Below are positions 1 to 9,536 of a stretch of 64,000 bases of DNA, piece by piece; positions within the stretch are counted from its first letter, which is position 1, and each line of letters opens with the position of its first letter. The position numbers were made by a program, and so were the translations under genes. The stretch is from assembly GCF_001687325.1 (NCBI RefSeq), contig NZ_LZRD01000007.1:230263-294262 (forward strand), given 5' to 3'. Source of the stretch: Streptomyces sp. PTY087I2. GTDB lineage: Bacteria; Actinomycetota; Actinomycetes; Streptomycetales; Streptomycetaceae. The notes under the pieces were generated by a model that did no database searches, was not told where the DNA came from, and saw only the letters and a program-made list of their open reading frames with translations.

Positions 1-1044
1 GTGAACGTCTACATGGCGCACGGCGGGACGAACTTCGCGGGCTGGGCCGGGGCGAACCGGGGCGGCCCGTTGCAGGACGGGGAGTTCCAGCCGACGGTGA
101 CGTCGTACGACTATGACGCGCCGGTCGACGAGTACGGGCGGGCCACGGAGAAGTTCCACCTGTTCCGGAAGGTGCTGGAGGGGTACGCGCAGGGGCCGTT
201 GCCCGATGTGCCGCCGGAGCCGCGGGGCCTGGCCGGGCCGGTGCGGGCGGAGCTGACCGGGTGGGCGGGGCTCGGGGACGTACTGGAGGCGCTGGGCGAT
301 CCGGAGACGGAGTCGGGGGTGCCGCCGACGTTCGAGGAACTGGGCGTGGACCGGGGTCTGGTGCGCTACCGGGTGGCGGTGCCGGGGCCGCGCCAGGCGT
401 ATCCGCTGGGCGCGTCGGGGCTGCGGGACCGGGCGGTGGTGTACGTCGACGGGGTGCGGGCCGGGGTGCTGACCGAGGAGTCCGGCCCGCTGCCGGAGCC
501 GGTGGCGGGACCCGCGGAGGTCGAACTGTGGGTGGAGTCGCTGGGCCGGGTCAACTACGGGCCGCGGCTGGGTGAGCCGAAGGGGATCACGGGCGGGGTG
601 CTGCACGAGCGGCAGTATCTGCACGGGGTACGGGCCCGGGGGCTCCGGCTGGACGCCTTCGAGGCGCCGGGCGCGGTGGAAGCGGTTCCGTTCGGGCCGG
701 TACCGGAGTCGGCGGGGGCGGGGGCGGCTGGTCCGGGGCCGGGCGACGCGGGGCTGACGGGGCTGTTCCGGGGGGCGTTCACGGTCGAGGGCGCGGCTGG
801 TATCGGCCACGCGGGGCTCGAACTGCCGGGCTGGACGCGCGGGTTCGTCTGGGTGAACGGCTTCTGCCTGGGCCGGTACTGGTCGGCGGGCCCGCAGCGG
901 ATCCTGTACGTACCCGGCCCGGTGCTCCGCGAAGGGGCCAACGAGGTGTGGGTGCTGGAGCTGGAGGGCGCGGGCGAGCCGTGGGTGGAACTGGGCCCGG
1001 GGGCACCCGTTCGAGCGGGCACCCCCGGGGTGGTTCAGCCGTGA
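1..1044 (+). CDS. GH35 beta-galactosidase, C-terminal part (5' end outside window)
   Basis: The reading frame is open from the first base and begins inside a family 35 glycoside hydrolase. MAHGGTNFAGW matches the conserved M-HGGTNFG segment near the end of the catalytic TIM barrel, and the family's catalytic glutamates would lie upstream of the window. The C-terminal half carries the jelly-roll signature of GH35 enzymes: GFVWVNGFCLGRYW followed by GPQRILYVPGPVLREGANEVWVLELEG. The family removes terminal beta-galactose from oligosaccharides. The GTG at base 1 is probably an internal valine, not a start. The gene ends convergently with the trypsin gene. Confidence 0.88.
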   Translation: MNVYMAHGGTNFAGWAGANRGGPLQDGEFQPTVTSYDYDAPVDEYGRATEKFHLFRKVLEGYAQGPLPDVPPEPRGLAGPVRAELTGWAGLGDVLEALGDPETESGVPPTFEELGVDRGLVRYRVAVPGPRQAYPLGASGLRDRAVVYVDGVRAGVLTEESGPLPEPVAGPAEVELWVESLGRVNYGPRLGEPKGITGGVLHERQYLHGVRARGLRLDAFEAPGAVEAVPFGPVPESAGAGAAGPGPGDAGLTGLFRGAFTVEGAAGIGHAGLELPGWTRGFVWVNGFCLGRYWSAGPQRILYVPGPVLREGANEVWVLELEGAGEPWVELGPGAPVRAGTPGVVQP

Positions 1045-1067
1045 TCAGCGGACCGGCGTCCGACGGC

Positions 1068-1097
1068 CGACCGGACCGGATCCGGGCCGGCCGGTCG
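1068..1097. terminator. Imperfect GC-rich hairpin between convergent genes
   Basis: CGACCGGACCGGA is followed at once by TCCGGGCCGGCCGGTCG, which can fold back with small bulges. It lies between the convergent stops of the GH35 and trypsin genes. There is no T-run, so this is a weak call. Confidence 0.35.
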
Positions 1098-1108
1098 CTC
1101 CGAGCGGG

Positions 1109-2271
<1,163 letters not shown>

Positions 2272-3174
2272 GTGACGAACAGTCCTCCGGGCGCACCCGT
2301 CGCCCATGGCTTCCCACACCTGGACACGGTCCGCTCCGCGATCACCGCGCTCTACCGGCGGCTGTCCGCGGACGGCGTCCGCAGCTACGCCACGAGCCTC
2401 GCGCCCGTCGACGCGGCGTTCGGGGACGAGGACGATCTGCACCTGGGAGCCCAGCGGGTGGCGCGCTCCCTGGTCCAGCATCTGCGCCTCCCCGACGCCC
2501 GGATGATCGTCGGCTTCCGGACGATGGAGCACGCGGCGAGCGTGGAACTGACGGCGGGCCCCGAGTACTTCATCGAGCTGAACGACCGCTTCCGCACCCA
2601 TCGCAGGGACATCGGGGCGGCGCTCGCGCACGAGATCACCCATGTCCTGCTGCACCGGCTGGGCCTGGAGTTCCCCGGCACCCGCGCCAACGAGATCCTG
2701 ACCGACACGACGACGGCCTACCTCGGCGCGGGCTGGCTGCTGCTGGACGCGTTCCGGGAGGACGCCACGTCCCGGCAGAAGCTCGGCTATCTGACGCCCG
2801 AGGAGTTCGGATACGTCCTGGCCAAGCGGGCGTTCGCCTTCGACGAGGACCCCTCCCCGTGGTTCACCAGCCCCCAGGCGTACACGGCGTACACGAAGGG
2901 GCGCCAGCGGGCGCTGGAGGATCTGCGCAGGCCTCCGCTGACCGCCGCGGGCTGGACGGGCCGCCGCCGCTACGCCAAGGACCGGCGGTACGCCCAGGAC
3001 CACCCCGAGGCCGGCCCGGACCCGCATGTTCCGTACGTCTTCGAGACCGGCGCCGAGGGGCTGCGCGTCTCCTTCCCCTGCCCCACCTGCCACCAGCGCA
3101 TCCGGCTCCCCGTCCGGGGCCGGGTCAGCGCACGGTGCGGGCTGTGCCGTACGCGCCTGGAGTGCGACACCTGA
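2272..3174 (+). CDS. Predicted zinc metallopeptidase-like protein with C-terminal zinc ribbon
   Basis: A 300-residue protein of no family I can name. HEITH at residues 120-124 is a zincin HExxH motif; NEILTD about 16 residues later supplies a possible third acidic ligand on a helix. The C-terminus is a four-cysteine zinc ribbon (CPTCHQ followed by CGLCRTRLEC). There is no signal peptide, so it is probably cytoplasmic. The frame opens at 2155, but the GTG at 2272 has a GGGGGA ribosome-binding site seven bases upstream and is preferred. The ribbon could bind nucleic acid or a protein partner. Peptidase activity is inferred from the motif alone. Confidence 0.72.
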   Translation: MTNSPPGAPVAHGFPHLDTVRSAITALYRRLSADGVRSYATSLAPVDAAFGDEDDLHLGAQRVARSLVQHLRLPDARMIVGFRTMEHAASVELTAGPEYFIELNDRFRTHRRDIGAALAHEITHVLLHRLGLEFPGTRANEILTDTTTAYLGAGWLLLDAFREDATSRQKLGYLTPEEFGYVLAKRAFAFDEDPSPWFTSPQAYTAYTKGRQRALEDLRRPPLTAAGWTGRRRYAKDRRYAQDHPEAGPDPHVPYVFETGAEGLRVSFPCPTCHQRIRLPVRGRVSARCGLCRTRLECDT

Positions 3175-3212
3175 CCTGGGGCGTTGTCCGTGGCCGGCCG
3201 TAGGGTCGAAGG

Positions 3213-3962
3213 ATGACGAACGAGCCGATCAGGGACGAACCAAGCCTGTTCGACGCGCTGTACGAGGACGAGAACACGGTCGTACGCGCGCTGCGGGCGG
3301 GTGCGCGGGCCGAGGCGACCGACGAGGAAGGCACGACCGCGCTCTACACGGTGGCGGTCCAGGACCGCCCCGAGATGGTGCGGCTGCTGCTCGCGGCGGG
3401 GGCCGACCCCAACCGGGCGAGCGGGCCCGAGGCCGGCGATCTGCCGCTGTGCGGGGCGGCGTGCGGCGGGCACACCGAGGTGGTGGAGGCGCTGCTGTCC
3501 GCCGGGGCCCGGCCGGATCTGCGCGAGGAGTTCGGCTTCACCGCGCTGCGCTGGGCGGTCGGTCTGGGGCACGCCCCGACGGTCGAGGCACTGCTCGCCG
3601 GGGGCGCGGACCCGCTGCTGCCGGGTCCGCAGGGCGAGGCGATGCTGGTGCTGGCGGCACAGCGCGGCTCGGCGCGGACGGTACGGGCGCTGCTCGCGCA
3701 CGGCGCGGCGGCGGAGGGACAGGAGTCCGCGGTGGCGTGCGCGCTGGCCGAGGCGCGGCGCATCGCGGGCCTCGATCCGGAGCGGGAGCTGCTGGGGCGG
3801 CTGGAGGAGATGTACGGCTCGGGGCTCGACACGGTGGTGCTCCGCGAACGGCGGGACGGCGAGGAGACCGTGGCGGTGGAGCTGCTCCGGGACGGGGTGC
3901 CACAGGCGGGGGTCGACCAGCACACGGGACACGCGGAGATCGTGGCGCTGCTGGAGGGGTGA
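3213..3962 (+). CDS. Ankyrin-repeat protein
   Basis: A 249-residue protein. Residues 10-170 consist of about four to five ankyrin repeats, with recognisable helix-turn-helix units such as TALYTVAVQDRPEMVRLLLA and GAARPDL-like turns. A last partial repeat, TGHAEIVALLEG, closes the C-terminus after a divergent stretch. Such proteins are usually cytoplasmic protein-interaction scaffolds; no partner can be read from the context. It lies 38 bases after the metallopeptidase-like gene in the same direction, so the two may be cotranscribed. It converges with the GNAT gene downstream. Confidence 0.85.
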   Translation: MTNEPIRDEPSLFDALYEDENTVVRALRAGARAEATDEEGTTALYTVAVQDRPEMVRLLLAAGADPNRASGPEAGDLPLCGAACGGHTEVVEALLSAGARPDLREEFGFTALRWAVGLGHAPTVEALLAGGADPLLPGPQGEAMLVLAAQRGSARTVRALLAHGAAAEGQESAVACALAEARRIAGLDPERELLGRLEEMYGSGLDTVVLRERRDGEETVAVELLRDGVPQAGVDQHTGHAEIVALLEG

Positions 3963-3998
3963 GCGTGAGCGGGACCCGTCCCCTCCCCTCCTCTCCCC

Positions 3999-4559
3999 TC
4001 ACCGACCGCGCTGCCACGCCTCCCGCGTCAGTTCGTACTCCACATCGCCGTGCTCGGAGCCCTCGATGGCCTCCGGCCAGTCCTCGAAGTAGGTCCGCAC
4101 GAAGGTCAGTCCCGCCTTCTCCATCACGCGCCGGGATCCCGTGTTGACGGTCATGGTGTTGGCGGTGACACGCTGCACCCCGAGGTCGGTGAACCCCTTG
4201 TCGACCAGGGCGCGTGCGCCTTCGGTGGCGTATCCGCGGCCCCACGCGGCCCGGGCGAGCCGGTAGCCGAGCTCGACCACGGCGGGGTCGTGGTCGGCCA
4301 GGGGCCGGAGGCCGAACCAGCCGAGGAACACCCCCGTGCCCTTCTCCTGCGCGATCCAGTAGCCACGGCTGCCCGTGCACGGGTAGTCGTGCAGGAGCCT
4401 CGGCAGGGTCCGGTCCCGGATGTCCTCGGCGCTCGTGGGCCGGCCGCCGTTGATGTACCGCATGACGGCGGGGTCGTTGTCGAGCGCGAGCAGGTCGGGG
4501 GCGTCGGCGGCCGTGGCGGGGCGCAGGACGAGCCGGCCGGTCTCCAGGAAGGTGCGCAT
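3999..4559 (-). CDS. GNAT-family N-acetyltransferase (RimJ/RimL-like)
   Basis: A 186-residue acetyltransferase of the RimJ/RimL type. It starts with TGRLVLRP as such proteins usually do, then has a motif A region (VVELGYRLARAAWGRGYATEG) for acetyl-CoA binding. TMTVNTGSRRVMEKAGLTFV matches the typical N-x-x-S-x-R-V-x-E-K-x-G-F ending. Family members acetylate protein N-termini, antibiotics or small amines; the substrate is not visible here. It is convergent with the ankyrin gene and followed on its upstream side by the SDR gene in the same direction. Confidence 0.88.
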   Translation of the reverse strand: MRTFLETGRLVLRPATAADAPDLLALDNDPAVMRYINGGRPTSAEDIRDRTLPRLLHDYPCTGSRGYWIAQEKGTGVFLGWFGLRPLADHDPAVVELGYRLARAAWGRGYATEGARALVDKGFTDLGVQRVTANTMTVNTGSRRVMEKAGLTFVRTYFEDWPEAIEGSEHGDVEYELTREAWQRGR

Positions 4560-4655
4560 GGGGCGATCCTCACCAGGGCCGCCCGGACCGCGCCAGCGGA
4601 TTTACGCGGGGGCGTCGGGGGGAGGCGGTGTCGCGACGGGCCTCAGGGGGGGTCC

Positions 4656-4720
4656 CGTACACCGCGCCCCTAATGCGACTCGTACACCGCACCCCTCACG
4701 GCGCCCCGTACACCCGCCCC
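4656..4720. repeat. Three short direct repeats at the 3' end of the SDR gene
   Basis: CGTACACCGCGCCCCT (4656), CGTACACCGCACCCCT (4681) and CGTACACCCGCCCC (4707) recur with a spacing of 25-26 bases. The second copy touches the SDR stop codon and the third lies inside the coding region. Confidence 0.6.
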
Positions 4721-5649
4721 GGCTTCTCCGCGTCCGCCAGCAGCCGGCGCACCGTTTCGCCCGCCTCGGCCGGGGATCTGCGCGCGCCCCGGTCGTCGGT
4801 GGGGCCGGGGCGCCAGCCCTCCATGACGGTGATGCGGCCCGCCTCGGCCTCGAAGACGCGGCCCGTCACCCCGTCGCTCGCGGCGGAGCCGAGCCAGACG
4901 ACGAGGGGCGAGACGTTGGCGGGGGCCATGGCGTCGAACTCCCCCTCCCCCGGGGCCGCCATCGCCTCGGCGAAGGTCAGCTCGGTCATCCGGGTCCGGG
5001 CGGCGGGGGCGAGGGCGTTGACGTGGACCCCGTACCGGCCCAGCTCGGCCGCCGCGACCAGGGTCAGCGCGACGATTCCGGCCTTGGCGGCCGCGTAGTT
5101 GCCCTGGCCGACGCTGCCGAGGAGCCCGGCGCCGGAGCTGGTGTTGATCACCCGGGCGACCGGCGTGCGGCCCGCCTTCGTCTCGGCGCGCCAGTGGGCG
5201 GCGGCGTGCTTGAGGGGCAGGAAGTGGCCCCTGAGGTGGACCCGTACCACCGCGTCCCAGTCGTCCTCGTCCAGGTTGACCAGCATCCGGTCGCGCAGGA
5301 AGCCCGCGTTGTTGACCAGGGTGTCGAGGCGGCCGAAGGCGTCCAGGGCGGTGGCGACGAGGGAGGCCGCGCCCTCGGCGGTGGCGATGTCGCCGCCGTG
5401 GACGACGGCTTCGCCGCCCGCCGCCACGATCTCGTCGACGACCGCGCGGGCAGGTCCGCCGGAGTCCCCGGTGTGGATTCCGCCGCCGTCCGGTGCGACG
5501 CCGAGGTCGTTGACGACGACCCGGGCCCCTTCGGCGGCGAAGGCCAGCGCATGGGCCCGGCCGAGCCCGCGCCCGGCGCCGGTGACGGCGACGACCCGGT
5601 CCGCGCAGAGTCCGGCGCGGGGTGCGGTGGGTGCGGCGGGTGCGGTCAT
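4696..5649 (-). CDS. Short-chain dehydrogenase, Rv3548c-like, of the HIP steroid cluster
   Basis: A 317-residue classical SDR. It has the Rossmann dinucleotide motif VTGAGRGLGRAHALAFAAEG, then NNAG, a catalytic Ser in INTSSGAG and the YAAAK Tyr/Lys pair. A C-terminal extension goes beyond the usual 250-residue SDR length, as I recall for mycobacterial Rv3548c and similar peroxisomal-type hydroxyacyl-CoA dehydrogenases. The ATG at 5649 is chosen over the upstream one because a GGGAG site precedes it. It is transcribed divergently from echA20 across a probable KstR2 operator, which argues for a role as a dehydrogenase of a steroid-ring CoA ester. The exact substrate is uncertain. Confidence 0.85.
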   Translation of the reverse strand: MTAPAAPTAPRAGLCADRVVAVTGAGRGLGRAHALAFAAEGARVVVNDLGVAPDGGGIHTGDSGGPARAVVDEIVAAGGEAVVHGGDIATAEGAASLVATALDAFGRLDTLVNNAGFLRDRMLVNLDEDDWDAVVRVHLRGHFLPLKHAAAHWRAETKAGRTPVARVINTSSGAGLLGSVGQGNYAAAKAGIVALTLVAAAELGRYGVHVNALAPAARTRMTELTFAEAMAAPGEGEFDAMAPANVSPLVVWLGSAASDGVTGRVFEAEAGRITVMEGWRPGPTDDRGARRSPAEAGETVRRLLADAEKPGRVYGAP

Positions 5650-5702
5650 CTCATCTCCCGTGGAAGTGGGCCTGGTTGGCGGGCGGGGAGGCCTGCTACC
5701 GT

Positions 5703-5724
5703 CCACCTAACAAATGTTTGGTGG
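5703..5724. promoter_or_regulatory. Probable KstR2 operator between SDR and echA20
   Basis: A 22-base inverted repeat, 18 of 22 positions symmetric, with core AACAAATGTTTGGT at 5709-5722. Read on the minus strand it is ACCAAACATTTGTTAGG, identical at 16 of 17 positions to the site at 14442-14458. As I recall the mycobacterial KstR2 consensus (AnCAAGnnCTTGnT), this site fits 8 of 10 fixed positions. It lies between the two divergent starts, where it could repress both. Confidence 0.75.
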
Positions 5725-5743
5725 AAAGGTAGCTGATCCTCCG

Positions 5744-6493
5744 ATGACTGTCTCCACCTCCTCCCCCGCCGGGACCGACGGCGTCCGCGTCGTCACCGTC
5801 GACCATCCGCCGGTCAACGCCCTGCCCGTACAGGGCTGGTACGACCTGGCCGACGCCGTACGCGCGGCGGGCCGCGATCCGGAGGTGCGCTGCGTCGTGC
5901 TGGCCGCCGAGGGGCGCGGCTTCAACGCGGGCGTGGACATCAAGGAGTTGCAGCGCGACCCGGGACACGCGTCCCTGATCGGCGCCAACCGGGGCTGCGC
6001 GGAGGCGTTCGCGGCGGTGTACGCGTGCGAGGTGCCGGTCGTCGCGGCGGTACGGGGGTTCTGCCTGGGAGGCGGCATCGGGCTCGTCGGGAACGCCGAC
6101 GCGATCGTGGCGAGCGAGGACGCGGTCTTCGGCCTGCCGGAGCTGGACCGGGGCGCGCTCGGCGCCGCGACCCATCTCGCCCGGCTGGTCCCGCAGCATC
6201 TGATGCGCACGCTGTACTACACCTCGCGGACCGTCACGGCCGCCGAACTGCACGCGCACGGCTCGGTCTGGCGGGTGGTCCCGGCCGCGCAACTGATGTA
6301 TTACGCCCTGGAGTTGGCGAGCGAGATCGCCGCCAAGGACGGCCATCTGCTGCGGCTGGCCAAGGCCGCGCTCAACGGCATCGACCCCGTCGACGTACAG
6401 CGCAGCTACCGCTTCGAGCAGGGGTTCACCTTCGAGGCGAACCTCGCCGGGACCGCCGCCCGGGTCCGCGACACCTTCGGCAAGGAGGCCTGA
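5744..6493 (+). CDS. echA20: Enoyl-CoA hydratase/isomerase family ring hydrolase, EchA20-like
   Basis: A 249-residue crotonase-fold protein. It has the oxyanion-hole segments RGFNAGVDIKEL and GFCLGGGIGLVGNADAIVAS typical of the superfamily. In mycobacteria EchA20 hydrolytically opens steroid ring D of the HIEC-CoA intermediate rather than hydrating a double bond. The assignment rests on gene order (directly before ipdA, ipdB and ipdC, beside an Rv3548c-like SDR) and on the family. The ATG at 5744 is preferred to the upstream ATG at 5714, which lies within the operator. The gene ends three bases before ipdA. Confidence 0.85.
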   Translation: MTVSTSSPAGTDGVRVVTVDHPPVNALPVQGWYDLADAVRAAGRDPEVRCVVLAAEGRGFNAGVDIKELQRDPGHASLIGANRGCAEAFAAVYACEVPVVAAVRGFCLGGGIGLVGNADAIVASEDAVFGLPELDRGALGAATHLARLVPQHLMRTLYYTSRTVTAAELHAHGSVWRVVPAAQLMYYALELASEIAAKDGHLLRLAKAALNGIDPVDVQRSYRFEQGFTFEANLAGTAARVRDTFGKEA

Positions 6494-6496
6494 GCC

Positions 6497-7387
6497 GTGA
6501 CCACTGCCCCGTACACGCGCGACAAGACGATGACGCCCGAGGAGGTCGTCGACCGGCTGAGCAGCGGGATGACGGTCGGGATCGGTGGCTGGGGGTCGCG
6601 CCGCAAGCCGATGGCCCTGGTCAGGGCGTTGCTCCGGTCGTCGGTCACGGATCTCACGGTGATCTCCTACGGCGGCCCGGACGTCGGTCTGCTCGCCGCG
6701 GCGGGGCGGATCCGCCGTCTGGTCACGGCGTTCGTGACGCTCGACTCGATCCCGCTGGAGCCGCACTACCGGGGGGCACGGCAGCGCGGGGCGTTCGCGC
6801 TGACGGAGATCGACGAGGCGATGTTCATGTGGGGGCTGCACGCGGCGGCGAACCGGCTGCCGTTCCTGCCGGTGCGGGCGGGGCTCGGTTCGGACGTCAT
6901 GCGGGTCAACCCCGAGCTGCGGACGGTGACTTCGCCGTACGAGGACGGGGAGGAGTTCGTCGCGATGCCCGCCCTGCGGATGGACGCGGCGCTGGTCCAC
7001 CTCAACCGGGCGGACCGGCTCGGCAACGGCCAATATCTGGGCCCCGACCCGTACTTCGACGATCTGTTCTGCGAGGCGGCGGACGCGGCGTACGTATCGT
7101 GCGAACGCCTGGTGGAAACGCGGGAGTTGACCGAGAGCACGGGGGCGCTGCCGACCCTCCTCGTCCAACGGCACTCCGTCACCGGTGTCGTGGAGACGCC
7201 CGGCGGGGCGCACTTCACGTCCTGCGTACCCGACCATCCGCGCGACGAGCCGTTCCAGAGGGCGTACGCGGCCGCGGCGGCGGACCCCGCGGCCTGGGCG
7301 GAGTTCGCGGCGCGCTTCCTGCCGCCGGACGGCGACGAGAAGAGCTACCGGGAAGCCGTCCGCATCTGGCACGAGGAGCAGAAATGA
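6497..7387 (+). CDS. ipdA: IpdA: CoA-transferase-like ring-C hydrolase, alpha subunit
   Basis: A 296-residue class I CoA-transferase-fold protein, with GMTVGIGGWGSRRKPMALVR near the N-terminus as in alpha subunits. In Mycobacterium and Rhodococcus, IpdAB is a heterotetramer that hydrolyses the last steroid carbocycle (COCHEA-CoA to MOODA-CoA) instead of transferring CoA. The start GTG is preceded by AAGGAGG. The gene overlaps ipdB by ATGA, as expected for two subunits made in equal amounts. The specific assignment comes from the pair order and the surrounding HIP genes; a genuine CoA transferase is the alternative. Confidence 0.87.
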   Translation: MTTAPYTRDKTMTPEEVVDRLSSGMTVGIGGWGSRRKPMALVRALLRSSVTDLTVISYGGPDVGLLAAAGRIRRLVTAFVTLDSIPLEPHYRGARQRGAFALTEIDEAMFMWGLHAAANRLPFLPVRAGLGSDVMRVNPELRTVTSPYEDGEEFVAMPALRMDAALVHLNRADRLGNGQYLGPDPYFDDLFCEAADAAYVSCERLVETRELTESTGALPTLLVQRHSVTGVVETPGGAHFTSCVPDHPRDEPFQRAYAAAAADPAAWAEFAARFLPPDGDEKSYREAVRIWHEEQK

Positions 7388-8133
7388 ACGCGTCCGCCGT
7401 GGGGAGCATCACCCGTGCCGAGTACTGCGTGATCGCCTGCGCGGAGGCCTGGCGGGGCGACGGGGAGATCCTGGCCAGTCCGATGGGCGCGGTGCCGTCG
7501 GTGGGGGCGCGGCTGGCCCGGCTGACCTTCGCCCCCGATCTGCTGCTCACCGACGGCGAGGCGACGCTCGTCGGCCCGGACGGTGAGTCGGAGGGCTGGC
7601 TCCCCTACCGCAGACATCTGGCCCTGGTGACGGGCGGACGGCGGCACGTGATGATGGGCGCGAGCCAGATCGACCGCTTCGGCAACCAGAACATCTCCTG
7701 CATCGGCGACTGGGAGCAACCGGCCCGCCAGCTCCTGGGCGTACGCGGAGCACCGGTCAACACCCTCAACAACCCCGTCAGTTACTGGATCCCCCGGCAC
7801 TCCCCCCGGGTCTTCGTCGAACGCGTCGACATGATCTGCGGGGTCGGGTACGACAGTGCGCGGGCGTCCGGCCCGTCGGCCACCCGCTTCCACCGCATCC
7901 CCCGAGTGGTGAGCGACCTCGGGGTCTTCGACTTCGCGACGCCGGACCGTTCGATGCGGCTGGCCTCGCTCCACCCCGGCGTCACGGTCGACCAGGTCCG
8001 CGAGGCGACGGGCTTCGCGCTCACGGTCCCCGCCGACGTCCCGTACACCCGCGACCCCTCCCCCGCCGAACTCGCCCTGATCCGCGAGGTCATCGACCCC
8101 GCCCGCACCCGGGACCGGGAGGTCAGGGCCTGA
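7384..8133 (+). CDS. ipdB: IpdB: CoA-transferase-like ring-C hydrolase, beta subunit
   Basis: A 249-residue class I CoA-transferase beta-type subunit, beginning SITRAEYCVIACAEAWRGDGE. HVMMGASQIDRFGNQNISCIGDW resembles the segment that in true transferases holds the strand before the active site. It starts within the ipdA stop codon (ATGA) and its own stop shares one base with the ipdC start (TGATG), so the three proteins are translationally coupled. It should form IpdAB with the preceding gene and act on the COCHEA-CoA ring in the cytoplasm. Confidence 0.86.
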   Translation: MNASAVGSITRAEYCVIACAEAWRGDGEILASPMGAVPSVGARLARLTFAPDLLLTDGEATLVGPDGESEGWLPYRRHLALVTGGRRHVMMGASQIDRFGNQNISCIGDWEQPARQLLGVRGAPVNTLNNPVSYWIPRHSPRVFVERVDMICGVGYDSARASGPSATRFHRIPRVVSDLGVFDFATPDRSMRLASLHPGVTVDQVREATGFALTVPADVPYTRDPSPAELALIREVIDPARTRDREVRA

Positions 8134-9230
8134 TGCGCACCGCCCTGACCGACCTCGTCGGCGTCCGGTACCCGATCGTGCAGACCGGGATGGGCTGGGT
8201 GGCGGGCCCCCGCCTGGTCACCGCGACCGCACGGGCCGGGGCGCTCGGCATCCTGGCCTCGGCGACCATGACGCCGAACCAACTGCGGTCCGCCGTACGG
8301 GAGGTGAGGTCCCGGACCGCCGCGCCGTTCGGGGTGAACCTGCGGGCGGACGCGGGGGACGCCCGGGAGCGGGTGCGGATCATCGTGGAGGAGGGTGTAC
8401 GGGTGGCGTCGTTCGCGCTGGCCCCGTCGAGGGAGCTGATCGCGGAGCTGAAGGACGCGGGCGTGGTCGTCGTCCCGTCGGTGGGGGCCCGGCGGCACGC
8501 GGAGAAGGTCGCGGCGTGGGGTGCGGACGCGGTGATCGTGCAGGGCGGCGAGGGCGGCGGCCACACGGGCGAGGTCGCCACCACGGTCCTGCTGCCGCAG
8601 GTGGTGGACGCGGTGGACATCCCGGTGGTCGCGGCGGGCGGCTTCCACGACGGGCGGGGCCTGGTGGCGGCGTTGGCGTACGGGGCGGCGGGGGTCGCGA
8701 TGGGCACGCGTTTCCTCCTCACCTCCGACTCGACGGTCCCGGACGCGGTGAAGGCCCGCTACCTGGCGGCGACCGCGAAGGACATCACGCTGACGCGTGC
8801 GGTGGACGGGCTGCCGCACCGGATGCTCCGTACGGAGATGGTGGCGGAGCTGGAGGGCGCGGGCCGGCTGCGCGCCCTGTACGGGGCGGTGCGCCGGGCG
8901 TCCCGCTTCCGCCGGCTGTCCGGCCTGAGCTGGCCGGACATGGTCCGGGACGGGCTGGCGATGCGGCAGGGCAAGGACTTGAGCTGGAGCCAGGTGCTGC
9001 TGGCGGCGAACACGCCGATGCTGCTGAGAGCGGCGATGGTGGAGGGCCGGACGGACCTGGGCGTCATGGCCTCGGGCCAGGTGGCGGCCCTGATCGAGGA
9101 CCTGCCGAGCGTGGCGGAACTGGTGGAGGGGGTGATGGCGGAGGCGGAGCGGACTTGTGCGGCCCTGGGTGCGATGTCCCGCCCGCGGCTTGAGACCCGG
9201 GCCGCCCCTTCAAGCCCGTCCGGCGATTGA
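8133..9230 (+). CDS. ipdC: IpdC: nitronate monooxygenase-like flavoprotein
   Basis: A 365-residue FMN-binding TIM barrel of the 2-nitropropane dioxygenase type. It shows YPIVQTGMGWVAGPRLVTAT at the N-terminus, QGGEGGGHTGEV in the middle and IPVVAAGGFHDGRGLVAALA with GAAGVAMGTRFL, which together form the phosphate-binding part of the flavin site. In steroid degraders the ipdC product is a flavin-dependent oxidoreductase acting on the HIP-derived CoA thioester before ring opening. The final codons and TGA are made from an interspersed repeat (see repeat entry), so the extreme C-terminus (SSPSGD) was probably acquired with it. Confidence 0.85.
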   Translation: MRTALTDLVGVRYPIVQTGMGWVAGPRLVTATARAGALGILASATMTPNQLRSAVREVRSRTAAPFGVNLRADAGDARERVRIIVEEGVRVASFALAPSRELIAELKDAGVVVVPSVGARRHAEKVAAWGADAVIVQGGEGGGHTGEVATTVLLPQVVDAVDIPVVAAGGFHDGRGLVAALAYGAAGVAMGTRFLLTSDSTVPDAVKARYLAATAKDITLTRAVDGLPHRMLRTEMVAELEGAGRLRALYGAVRRASRFRRLSGLSWPDMVRDGLAMRQGKDLSWSQVLLAANTPMLLRAAMVEGRTDLGVMASGQVAALIEDLPSVAELVEGVMAEAERTCAALGAMSRPRLETRAAPSSPSGD

Positions 9231-9510
9231 GGACATCTTTTACCCGAAGCCGAGGACGGGGCCGGCCAATTCGGACCGGACCGGCCCCATCAAGCCCGTC
9301 CGGCGTTTGAGGACATCTTTTACCCGAGGCCAAGGACGGGGCCGGCCAATTCCAGCCCGTCCGGCGATTGAGGACAAAGCCCCGTCCCGGGGCTTCCGGG
9401 GCTCTGCCCCGGACCCCGGTCCTCAATCGCCGGACGGCTTGAAGTGCCCCGGTCCGCAACCGTCGAGGGCTTGAAAGTGGCCCGGTCCGCAACCGTCAGG
9501 GGCTTGAAGT
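9206..9510. repeat. Cluster of Streptomyces interspersed repeats downstream of ipdC
   Basis: The motif GCCCGTCCGGCG(A/T)TTGAGGAC occurs directly at 9214, 9294 and 9354 and inverted at 9419-9438. The first two copies are part of an 80-base direct duplication that includes ACATCTTTTACCCGA and GACGGGGCCGGCCAATTC. A second motif, GGTCCGCAACCGTC, occurs at about 9451 and 9484. The region fills the gap between ipdC and the convergent helicase gene; inverted copies could form a transcription-terminating hairpin. Confidence 0.85.
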
Positions 9511-9536
9511 GCCGCCGGACGGCTTGAAAGGCCCCG

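Noticed and set aside
5696..7372. A 558-codon minus-strand frame across echA20 and ipdA
   Set aside because: Arg/Gln/Val-rich shadow of two recognisable plus-strand genes, with no domain.
6025..8133. A 702-codon frame on the plus strand starting inside echA20
   Set aside because: Only its end is real (ipdB from 7384). The upstream part is Arg/Gly-rich out-of-frame translation of echA20 and ipdA.
9206..9510. Insertion-sequence remnant or attachment site
   Set aside because: No transposase frame or target duplication. The same short motif recurs at two other sites, as expected of an interspersed palindromic repeat.
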